64,000 nt of DNA from contig CM056556.1 of the NCBI GenBank assembly GCA_029721515.1, forward strand, positions 19,224,645-19,288,644. Direction: 5' to 3'. Source of the stretch: Synanceia verrucosa (taxonomy: Eukaryota > Chordata > Actinopteri > Perciformes > Synanceiidae). Position 1 is the first letter of the stretch. Every line of letters begins with the position of its first letter. The notes beneath the pieces were generated by a model. That model had not been told where the DNA came from and did no database searches. It saw only the letters and a list, made by a program, of their open reading frames with translations. The position numbers and the translations under genes were made by a program. Positions 37,101 to 49,100 of this stretch are shown piece by piece.

Positions 37101-40100
37101 AGAGCCACATTCTCTTGCCATATCGGGGGCATGGTCAGACACAGCTCAGGAAAATTCAAAGGTAGAGACACAGAAACAGCCTGTTATCAGCAGAGCACAA
37201 TGCAGCAACTTTAACTGGCTGGAATTCAGGACCAGGGCTGAGTTTGTGGTAATACACTTTGAATACAATATTGTTGGATGTCTGAAACCTATATAAAATT
37301 GCAGAAAAAAAATTTAAGGCTAATTAAGTGCATATATGGATATATAAAAATATGGTAATATTAAAAATATTAGAACATGGCATAGGAAGAGGAGCCAAAT
37401 TGGAATAGCTTGTTGAATCATACATACATAATCACATTTATGATGATGGCAGCCCCCAGAATTGGACTGAGCTGTCTTATTTCACAGTTTTTGGTTTGAT
37501 AGCAAATGTATGTGTAAAGGCACTGAAAAAGTGTTTTTTTTCTGATAATAATATTGTAATAATTGTAATAAAATTGTGTTCTACAGAATGTGGTAATGCA
37601 ATCCATTTTGTGTGTGTTTTCTTACAACTGAGAGCCAGCAGACCAGCATCAGTGACGGGAGTCTCACACAGGTTCAAAACCTGAAGACAGGCCAGATGCT
37701 CAGATAACAACCTTAAACCTGCATCCCCAAACTAAAGGAAGAAAACAATACAGAGGGGAAAAAAATATACATTAAACATCATAGTTTAATTTAAAAGTTT
37801 AATCATCAGTAGTGATTACTGCTGTGTGTTTGTAGTTGTATTTGTCCTATGTTCCTGTGAGTGGGTCTTTGCATGCCTGTGTGGACCAGAGATTGAGCTG
37901 TTTGAGTGAAGGCAGCTTGATGAGTTGCTCGGCACAGGCACTGGTGACATTGGTGAAGGCCAGGCTCAGGTTCTCCAAATTTCCAAAAGAACCTGAACTC
38001 AATAGGCGGGCCAGGTCTGCATCCTAAATGTTGAGGACAAAAATAAATGCAATATTGAAATCGTAACACAATCTTCTCAGTAATATTGGTCAGGACATAA
38101 AAGGGAAAAACTCTTTTAATGTGCAGCAGTGAAGGTATTAGTGTAAACTCACCGTGGACTTTGAGGGAAGAGTCAGCCGGGTGGGGCCACCTTTCCTTTG
38201 CTGAGAGGAGAAGACAGAAAAAACATGGCAGCTGAGCTCAATGCCTTGCAGGAACCTTTTCAGACAACAGATGGGGTGTTTGAGCAGCTGTATGCATGCA
38301 TGCTGGATTTATCATATTGAGGAAAAGGGAGAGGTACAAAATGCTGCTTGAAATATTGAAAAATTATCACATTTGATAAAACACATTATCATTGTTGTTA
38401 CTTGTATACACAACATCTATTGCACATCTGTCCATCTGTCCGTCTGATGAGAAATGTTCCAGGAACAGGTCCAGTGCAGCTCTGGGAATTTCCACACTCC
38501 AGTGTTATTGAGAAGTGCAGAGCTAAGAATGGCTGATGCATTCACACATTGACACATTGACACACAGATGGTGGAGGGTACCATGCAAGATGCCAACCTG
38601 CCCATTAGGATCCAAACTAAGTACTCATTCACACACCAGCCTTCAGTGTGGACAATCTGATCAACCCGTGTGTCACGGCTGCCATGGCTAGAATTATCTA
38701 TTTAGTGGCGGTGCTTCTGGGTGTGATGGGATATGGCTGCTTCAGGACACAGGACGAGAGATGTGAGAAAATTTGTACAGTAGAATGTAATTGACTACAG
38801 CAGTAGATGACTTTATATCCAACAAATCTGATTCACAGTATGCATATGGGACATGACGGGAGCAAAAAACAACATTAACATTAAACTCCATCCAGTCTGA
38901 ACATACTGTTTATCTGGTGTGTAAGGAATCAGAGCTGATCTGTGCCTATCCCCATGGTTTGGTTTGATCACATATTAATTACAATTAGAATGAAATGAAG
39001 CTTTACTGCAGATCGCTAGCAATCGATATTCAATCAAAATGTGATCAGGAGACCTAGTTGCAAATCCCTGACGATGTCACATTGTAAAAAATATATCTGT
39101 GCTGAAATCGGCAGGAGGAGACCTAGTAACATTGAGTAGGAGTTACATTATTCTAATTGGCCCAGAAAATCTCATAAATGAATTATCTAATGACTTATTT
39201 AGTCTAGATGGCATTGCCCTGGCCTCTAGCACCACTGTAAGGAATCTAGGGAAAATTTTGACCTTTGTCCTTGAACGTCCACGTGAAACAAACTTCTAGA
39301 ACTGCTTTTTTCCACCTGTGTAACATTGCTAAAATCAGGCACATTATTTCTCAAAATGATGCAGAAAAATTAGTCCATGCACTTGTTACTATTGCAATTC
39401 ATTATTGTTAGGCTCCCCAGTAAGTCTGTCAAGACTCTCCAGCTGATCTAGATCGCTGCAGCAAGTGTCTGGCTCCCTGTAAAATCTAGAATGGAATTTA
39501 AAAACATTCTCCTCACCTATAAGGCACTGAATGGTCACGCAGCATTGTATCTCAAAGAGCAGATAGTACCATATAATCCTGCTAAACTCTTTGCTCTCAG
39601 AATGCAGGACTACTGGAGGTTCCTAGGGTCTACAAAACTAGAACGGGAGCCAGAGCTTTCAGTGATAAAGCCCACCAGTGATAAACTCCCACCTTCAGTC
39701 CGGAAGGCAGACACCATCTCCTTATTTAACCCTGTGGGGCCTATGATCACGCTAGCGTGATCAGATTTTTTATTGTAAATATTTGTATATAGTATTACTT
39801 TATTTCAAATTTACATTTACATATTCATATTTGCAACCTATATTCAGTTCCAGAACAGTTGATGGAGCATGTTTGTGGTTTTTATTGTAATAAATACTAT
39901 TTTTTTCATTTTTTAATTTGATGATTTTTTGATCTTTTGGCCCAATATGTTAATGAAGTTGGTTATAGTGAAATAATAACTATCTCTTCATATAGATGAA
40001 GTAGTGCTGAAAAATACCAGAAAGATACCAAGCATGGGCATGTATTAAAAAAACAGCCAAAACAGGCTCAGGACCCAAAGGGTTAAGAGCAGGCTTAAGA

Positions 40101-43100
40101 CTTTCCTTTGTGAGCTTATAGTTAGGGCTGATCCAAGGCTGACTCAGACTGCCTTGGATCTGTCCATAGTTATGCTGCTATAGGTTGAGACTGCCGGGGG
40201 ACTTCCTCTGACACATTGAGCTCCTCTTCCTCTTCATGTGAATGCCTCCATTAAACCATGTTACTAACTCGATTTCTTCCCCAGAGTCCTTCTGCTTTTT
40301 CATGGGTGGGAAGGAGGTTGTGTCATCCAGGCTTTATCTGTTTGGTGAGATGGAGAAGAGGGAGAGACCCGATGCATCTCAGGTTGTATCTCTTAGAGCA
40401 GTGGAGAAGAGGACGTGTTTCCTCACCCATGTTACAAATTAGCTTTCTGCCTCTGAGTCCCTGTGCATTCTCATATCCATGGGTCTAGTTTATGTGGTGG
40501 AGTAGTGGTTGGGCTGACCAGGCTCCAACTTTAGCTACTGAATGACGTGATCGAGATGAGGACATCTTCTGATGCTTCATCTAGGCGGTATGGTGAAGAG
40601 GAAGACGTGCTGCCTAGGCTTTGTCTGTTTGGTGTGGCGGAGAGGAAGATGTGCTGCCCAGGCATTGTCCATTCAGTGTGGTGGGGAGGAGGACATGCTA
40701 CCATGGCTTCATCTGATTTTTGTGGTGGAGAGGAGGACGTGCTTCCCAGGCTTCATCTGGTTGGTGTGGTGGAGAAGAGAGCATGCCTATACACCATCCC
40801 TGGCACACTCAAAATAATCATTTGTTGGGTGAACATAAAAAAAAAAATATGGAAAGTATTTCCACCCTATTATAATACGCTCATCTAGCAAGAAACAGTT
40901 TTGTTGAGTGACATAAATGTAAATAAGCTGGGTCAGCATAAGGTGTTGGTGTTACTATTACTTAATTACGAGGGATAAATCCAACATAGTAAGCATTTGT
41001 CGGGTGAACATACAAAAAAAAATATTTGGCAAGCAATGCAAATGCTAAGTAGCTAACCATAGCAACTAATTCTGCTGTGGTGATCTGCTTATGCTGCTAT
41101 GATTAATGAACACACTATGAAAACATTCAGGGATCAAATTAATCATTCAAAATTATAGAGTAGACAATTACAAGTTATGTGACATTTCTGTGCAGTAGTT
41201 TATTTTTAAGTCAAAGTTTTTTGTTAAGTCAAGTAAAGGACTTAGCTTACTGTCTTCCACAACAAACACTGCATGTTCAAACTTCAGCATGTGTTTTGAA
41301 CTAAGTGCTGAACTTCCGGGAGGAAAGTTTCTACAACTCCCGGCTCGCACACTACTGCCACTTTCTGCTCTTACACGCAATTTGCTATCTTACCCAAAAT
41401 AAATTCTGTCAACATAAATTAATTTACACAATGTTAAGTTATAGCACATCATGCTGAAATAACATTACATCAGGATGTTCAACCACAAAACATGACTAAA
41501 CAAGGCAGAAGCTACATGTTACACTACATGGCACTCTTTGCGTGCCATTAACGAGCTACGCCATCAATTAAAATACGATTGAGTGCCATTGACGAGTTAC
41601 GCCATCAAAGTGTTTTTTTTTTTTTTTTTTTGCGGCCCTTGAGTAATTTCGGGGCTTCTGTGATTTGTAGTTGGGACAGAAAGCGTTAATATATGCCACA
41701 GAGATCAAAGCAGGAAGTGGAGACGATTGCATTTAGAGAGCAAAACAGACGGATTCTGGACAAAAGTGGCGATTTTGGTGAAAGTGGCCTCTACTCTCCT
41801 CCAGACAAAACAAGAACGGAACAAGGTAAAAACAAATGTTTTTTTTTTTGTTTTTTTTTAAATGATGAAATAGCGGTTCTCTTCTTTCATTTGAGCTACA
41901 CTGTGTTTTCAGAGACATGGTACAAAATATTCTGTGGGTCTTGAAATATGACTTGAAATTGGCTAGCACAAGGCACTTTCGATTTTAAAAAATGGCTGGC
42001 ACTCAAAGGGTTAATGTAGCAGACACCCAATTTGGCTTTTTAGAGTGGAGAAGAGGATGTGCTGCCCAGCTTTGCTGCTATGCTCCATCTTTGTCATGGT
42101 GGAGAGGAGGACATGTTGCTCAGAATCATTACCGACAGCTTGATGCCGCTCTTTATCACTTTGGACACTGTCATACAACTTCATATTTATTAACTGTTGT
42201 TATATGGAGTGTCTGTGTTCTTACACATGACATCTAGGGCTGGGAGATATCATGGTATACTTTGGTATGTAAATTACAGCATAACAGTTTCTTAATGATT
42301 GGTACAATCATTCAAGCAGGAAGTTGTTTTTAAACTATTAAATAACATAAAAGTCAATAATTACTTTAAGAAAATGTATTTTGCAAATCTGTAATTGTAG
42401 AAAACATAAAACAAAACCACCCCCACTTGTCAGCGTTTATCTGTTGTGGAAACATTTGTCAACACCCCCCAGTCCAACTGCTCCGTCAGACAGCCTGCAC
42501 AGCGCAACAGACAGCATGACTTAATGAGTGGAGGAGATGGTAGGATGTCTGAAAAGTCAGAGAGTTACAAAATAAGTGTGGCGAGTGTCCTCTTTGTAGG
42601 AAATCAAAATATGGTCACCCTAGCATATTCAAGCACATGCTTTGACTTCAGATGGAAAAACAGATTGCTCCACATCCGACTTTTTAAAGCAAATCATGGA
42701 CGTGGCACTGTTTTTTTTACCAGCTCCTCTTTTTCAGCTCCTAATTGCAGCTGGCAGTTGCAATGACGTCATCAATGGTAGGACGGTACTGCGCAAATCT
42801 CTACCGTGGGCCAAATTTTGCACCGTCTTCCACAAATACCATGAATACCGCACAGCCCAAATGACATCTATTGCACGTCTGTCCATCTTGGAAGAGGGAT
42901 CTCTCCTTTGTAGCTCTTCTACCATTTATTTTTCCCTGTTAAAGGGGAAGTTCTGTTTTTTTTAATAGGACCTTATTTGTGGGATAAAAGGCCCGGTTAC
43001 GACCCGCATCCTGTGCCCCATTCACACACTGTTAAGTAGATATCATTAAATCCAAATACACTATATTGCCGAAAGTATTCCCTCACCTGCCTTAACTCGC

Positions 43101-46100
43101 ATATGAACTTAATTGACATCCCATTCCTAATCCATCGGGTTCAATATGACGTCGGTCCACCCTTTGTAGCTGTAACAGCTTCAACTCTTCTGGGAAGGCT
43201 GTCCACAAGGTTTAGGAGTGTGTTTATGGGAATTTTGACCATTCTTCCAGAAGCCTATTTGTGAGGTCACACACTGGTGTTGGACGAAAAGGCCTGGCTC
43301 TCAGTCTCAGCTCTAATTCATCCCAAAGGTGTTCTATCGGGTTAAGGTCAGGACTCTGTGCAGGCCAGTCAAGTTCATCCACACCAGACTCTGTCATCCA
43401 TGTCTTTATGGACCTTGTTTTGTGCACTGGTGCACAGTCATGTTGGAAGAGGAAGGGGCCAGCTCCAAACTGTTCCCACATAGTTGGGAGCATGGAATTG
43501 TCCAAAATGTCTTGGTATGCTGAAGCATTCAGAGTTCCTTTCACTGGAACTAAGGGGCTAAGCCCAGCTCCTGAAAAACACCCCCACACCATCATCCCCC
43601 TCCACCAAACTTTACACTTGGCAAAACGCAGTCCGACAACTATCGTTATCCTGGCAACCGCCAAACCCAGACTCGTCCATCAGATTGCCAGATGGAGAAG
43701 TGCGATTTGACACTCCAGAGAATGCGTCTCCACTGCTCTAGAGTGCAGTGGTGGCGTGCTTTACACCACTGCATCTGATGCTTTGCATTGCACTTGATGA
43801 TGTATGGCTTGGATGCAGCTGCTCGGCCATGGAAACCCATTCCATGAATGTCTCTGCACACTGTTCTTCAGCTAATCTGAAGGCCACATGAAGTTTGGAG
43901 GTCTGTAGCAATTGACTCTGCAGAAAGTTGGCGAACTCTTCGCACTATGCCCCTCATCATCCCCGCTCCAATTTCAGATTGCTTTCATTCATGCTCTCAG
44001 ATGTCTCTATGGACGGGGGGACATGTTCCCTTCAGATTCATAGTGACACTGATCACTAGGGGAGCAAGATTCTTAGATTGCTTGTAGGAGTAGGTCCTAA
44101 AATGTATAAAAGTGATGAAGAGTGATGAAGAACAAGTAAAGCACCCCAAAATTTTACAATGAGTGTGTATTGGCTGCCAATGCATATATTACCATCGAGG
44201 CCGGGGTTTATTTGTTTTTTTTTAATTATATAAGCACTTTGTCCAATTAATGCGGCCCAAACTGTAAGTTGCACCCAAGCATGACATATATATCTCTGCT
44301 ACAATACAGCTAGGCAATATCCTTCTATTGCCTGGGCCAATATGTTCTCCTTTTAGAGCCCAGTCCAACACTGCGTGATATGCTACAATTTGTTACAACA
44401 TAAGCAGTTTTAGCTCAGATGTAATTACTCATGCTGTGGAAAGCTTTCCATCAGGCCCCTCTGGTATCGGTCTCTTCTTCCAATTTATTTTCGGTATGAA
44501 AAAAAAACATCTGCAGTACAGCTGGATGGATGAGATGCGGAAAGTCCTCTGTGCGGATGACACACTGCGCACTGTCCTGGGACACATTATGTGCGACTTC
44601 CATGTTGGAAACCCACATGCACGACTCAGGAGATGGAGGATATGGTGTAACAGACGAAGCTTTATTTAGATCAGCAGCAGGAAACAGACACAAGCTCAGC
44701 GCTTCCAGACAGGGAAGGGGAGCGCGCGTCTCCAGGCTGGTAGGAGTGTGTGCTGGGGAGTCCCTACTCTGGCTACGCTGACCTAACACAAGGGGAAAAC
44801 TCAAAAATCACCCAAGGCTGGGGAAAACGAGACACTATCTAGAAACAAAGGTGAATCTAACTGAGGGCTATCAAAATATTAACTAAAGTACTCGCTATGG
44901 CGGCTATCAAAATTACACATCAAATATGCATGGCTATGAAAAAAATTAACAAGATAAAAATCAGCTTAAAATGATAGTTCAGTATTTTGGACATAGGGCC
45001 TCATTTCCAAGTGAGCCAGAGTGTTGAAGACGTGTGGAGACAGTTTTCAAAAAACTTCTAGTTGCAGAGTTCACTGCTAGGCTAACGCAAGTCAATGGTT
45101 CTAGTTTAGTTTGCCATTAAAAACAGTTGTACCCACTCCACAGTGCACCTGGGTTCGAATTATAATCTGAGCTTTGTGGGGGGTCTGCCACAGACCGATG
45201 CATTTTAATGATATTTTTGACGATCATTCCCATATTTGTGAAAAGAACAACATGACAGTTATTTGATAGAGGAAGCACTGATGAATAAATCAAGAGTTTT
45301 CTTCTGATATATGATATAAACTATGGACAAAGCTAGGAATAGCCAACAGGCTAGTCCAGAACTTTCCGTCACATGAACCACTAACAGACCCACTTTGTCT
45401 ATGAAAGAACTGGGTGACAAACTGTCCACCCTTCACTTCTTTCTGCAGTCTGAGCGTTTTTCTTTTCTTTTTTTAGTCCCCGACTTTTTATATGTCCCGC
45501 CGTCTCCAGCTGTACAGGCTGTCTGACGGAGCAGGTGGACTGAACCATTTTACATAATGGGGGGGGGGTGTTGAAAAAATGTTTCTGCAACAGATAAACA
45601 CAGACAAGGGGGGGAGGGCGGCGGCATATGCTAATACACACAGAAGGAAAAGGACATTATAATCAATTAATAAAAAAAAAAACAACCCCAGCGCAGTTGA
45701 GAAATGTTTCCACAACAAATAAACTTAGTGTTACTAGTTCTTTCAGAAACATGTTTGTTTTAGTCAGAAAAATATATCTGTGATTATTAAATTAATGTTG
45801 TCCAGAGACCCCCACAGACGGAGGATTTCACTGCCTTTATGGGAGCTCATACCCCTCCTTGTGGGAGCTCCCACTGGCTCCCACGTAATTCGAACCCTGA
45901 TTTTAGACATAAAACTAACCTTGCATTTTGAAGGCAGCAGCGGTGTACTGTACTTCCTGGTAGTAAGCTCGACAGCCGTGGACTGATATCACCTAACAGC
46001 TAGGTTACCGGATCTATAATAGTTTGTTTACATGCAGCTGTAAATGATAGACGACGTAGAGTACCCAGAGAAGCCTGTTCTGAAGACCAGGTTTAGCCAT

Positions 46101-49100
46101 GTTTGGAGGACTTTGAGCAATTTTTCTCCAATGAACCGAACCTGGACGAGCCGGAATACACAGACGAAGAGTTGAGAGAGATGGATGCTAAAAGGGAAGA
46201 ATGAGAGAGAGCGTCTGTAGAGACAGCCCCCAGTGGAGCTGCAGAAAACTGGGACAGAAGAACCGGAGACTGGTGGTGCCAGTGCGGAAAATGCACAAAA
46301 ATGCAGACGGAGGAGGAATGCAAGGTAAACAAACTATTATCGCTCCGATAACCTAGCTGCTAGCTGATATCAGTCAGCCGCTGTTGAAATAGCTGCTGCT
46401 GTTGAGACATAAATCCTTCAAAATGCAAGGTTTGTTTTATGTCTAAAATTATGCTATCAACACAGATATTTACACCGATATCCTGGTGTTATAACTGATT
46501 TGCCTGGGGTGCACGGTGGGGTGGGTAAAATTTTTAGTGGCAGGCTCACTAGAACTACTGAATTCCGTTAGCCTAGCTCCAGTGAACTCTGCAACTAGAA
46601 GGTTTGAATGAAATTTTTTGAAAACTGTCTCCACACGTCTTCAACACTCTGGTTCACTTGGAAATGAAGCCCTATGTCCAAAATCCTGAACTATCGCTTC
46701 AAGGCTGTCAGGGAAAACTAAAGGCGCTCACAAAAGAGGACGGATAGATATACATACAAACTAAGAAAAACACCAGAGAGGCTATGAAAAAGTTATCAAA
46801 CAAAAGGACCAATACTCATGCACAATGAGGTGGAAGACAAGAAAAGAAATCAGTAATTCTCAACTAAAAACCACACTGCTCAAAAGGGAAAAGAAAACAC
46901 TATGAAAGAGAACTGCTCACCAGGGATGATAAACTACAAAAGAAAATCAATAATCAAATGAAGGCTACAAAACTTGTCACAAAATCAACTCGGGAGCCAT
47001 GAGGGAAAGAACAGGAAGCTCTGGGAGAACACAGGTGACTGGGACTTCGACAGGACAGAACCATGAGGATCTCGCGACGAGACGGGAGACAAGACTATTT
47101 ATAATGAAGGTAATGGGGAACAGGTGGAAACAATCAGGGCAGGGTATGACAATCACACAGACAGGAAACGCAGGAGGGCAGGAAGCAAAAACACCTGAAA
47201 CAAGAGGGAGACAGGACAGAAGGAGCATGATACATTAGCCTGTAAGAAATACCACTCCTTACAGCATAGGCTTTCCTCTTCTGAATCCATTTGGACACAA
47301 CACCCACAAAAGCACCACTAGGTCGCTGTTGTCCTTGGCGTTAAAGCCGTTTCTACCTGTTCAGCTCTCTGCACCTGTCCCTCCGCTCTCTCTTTCTCTT
47401 GTTCACGTAATTCCTTATCTGTATTCTCCGGAACAAATATGCTCTACCGTCGAATCCAAAAGGTTCTTTGTGGTAATTGTCTTCAACTTCGACATCAGGG
47501 AAGTCCGCCAACGTCATTATTCTGGAAACTGCTTCAATCACAACTGAAGAAAACCCTTTTTCTATACGTTACAATCATGTAAAATTATTCTAATCAATTC
47601 TAAAAACAAAAAAAACTATTCTATTCTATTCTAAAAAAAATATTCTATTCTATTCTATATGCAGAAAAGATAGTTCTTAGTGCAAAGAAAATAGACTCAG
47701 GCTATTGTTGGGCTCATTGCTAATGACAGGCTATAACATGGTCAGTAATGTAGGAACAGAAAAACAAAAAATGCTGGAATACAGTTTCTGTCTGCAAAAC
47801 TCCAGTTTGCGTGAGGGATAATCGCAAACTCGACGGATTGACTTGTTTGGACTAACGGAGGGCAAGGCGGTAAACAAACCGGTATGTGACTGCTTGCACA
47901 AACACTGATTCAACCACTTTTCTATTCATTTTGAGTTATACAGGCTACGGTGTGGTGTTGTTAGGTGTCTGCTAATGTTGCATATCTTTTGGGGTGATAT
48001 TTGGAGTATGGTAAGGCGTTTAAAACAATTAAAATAATGCCCACATGGGTTAGCTGTCCAGGCTCGAGGAATGCTGTCGGTTTTGGACCATAAATTGACG
48101 TGTCTTGGGTACTGACAAGTCTAGCTTGAGCAATACAGCTGCATGTTGAAAATGGCCAAACTTCTCCTTTAATATGGGTGTGTATTGCATGGAATGTTCA
48201 GGGCTAGAGTGGGGGCAGAGTGAGGAGCAGTTTAAGAAATGTCAGAAAAAAATATTTTGAAATCGTGATTGTGAGAGCTACGTACACTCCACGGACACTG
48301 ACTTTTACAGCAAAATGTTGGAAATTTTGTCCTGGTCGTGGTAATGTGTGTCTCATGTCTGTGAGATTTGTACTTTTTACTCCACGCCCCAAAATAGGGC
48401 AACACCTCCAAAAAATTCATCAATTTTCAGAGAGAAAACCTGAAAAAGGAGAGGGAACGTCCTTTGGGAAAACTGTCACTACCGGCTTTCTGAGTGGAGT
48501 AGAGAGACAAAAATTTCATACGTCATCATCTCCTGCCACCTCAGTCCAAATATCCAAGCTCTACTCATTACGGTTTTTGATTTGAGGAATTCGACAGATC
48601 CGACTCAGCTTCAAATTAGTGACAGTCAGTGTGAGAGATAGACAGGGGACATGTCTCCATGGGAACTGTCCAGCTGGGTGCGTATGGCAGCTGAACTCAG
48701 GTAACCCTGCCTCTGACAGTTGAACTCAAGTAACCCTGTCTGTGATCAGATGTTGTTGCGTGTCTGTCACTCAAAGTCAGGTGGGAGATCCTCGTAGACA
48801 CATACATAATTTGTGTCTGAAATTCCATACTATATGATATGTTATTATTATATATGTTAGTAACCGCCATTGTCCGTTGTGTTGTTGTTATCGTCACCGC
48901 TGTATTGCATTGTGGGACAATTATTCCAGCGTACTGTCCAGTGCTGCATACTGTAATATTTACTGGAAATAGTATGCACCTCACATACTATTTGAGTTCA
49001 TGCTAAGGTTTTGGACATACTAACAAAATCTCACATACATTTTTAGCATACTCAATAGCATGTTAGTATGGAATTTCAGATGCAGCAATAGAGTTTAAGT

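Larger units (their letters stand above)
44655..47236 (-). mobile_element. Possible LTR (gypsy-like) split by a DNA transposon
   Basis: On the minus strand the outer parts begin TGTATCATGCTCCTTC (right) and end AATAAAGCTTCGTCTGTTACA (left), i.e. TG...CA termini with an AATAAA near the 3' end. The part around 47,080-47,230 resembles 63,240-63,360 (GATTGTTTCCACCTGTTCCC in the minus strand). A clear 4-6-bp flanking duplication was not found, so the boundaries are uncertain. Confidence 0.35.

Noticed and set aside
43261..43710. Plus-strand 149-codon frame
   Set aside because: Antisense to the second Tc1 transposase.
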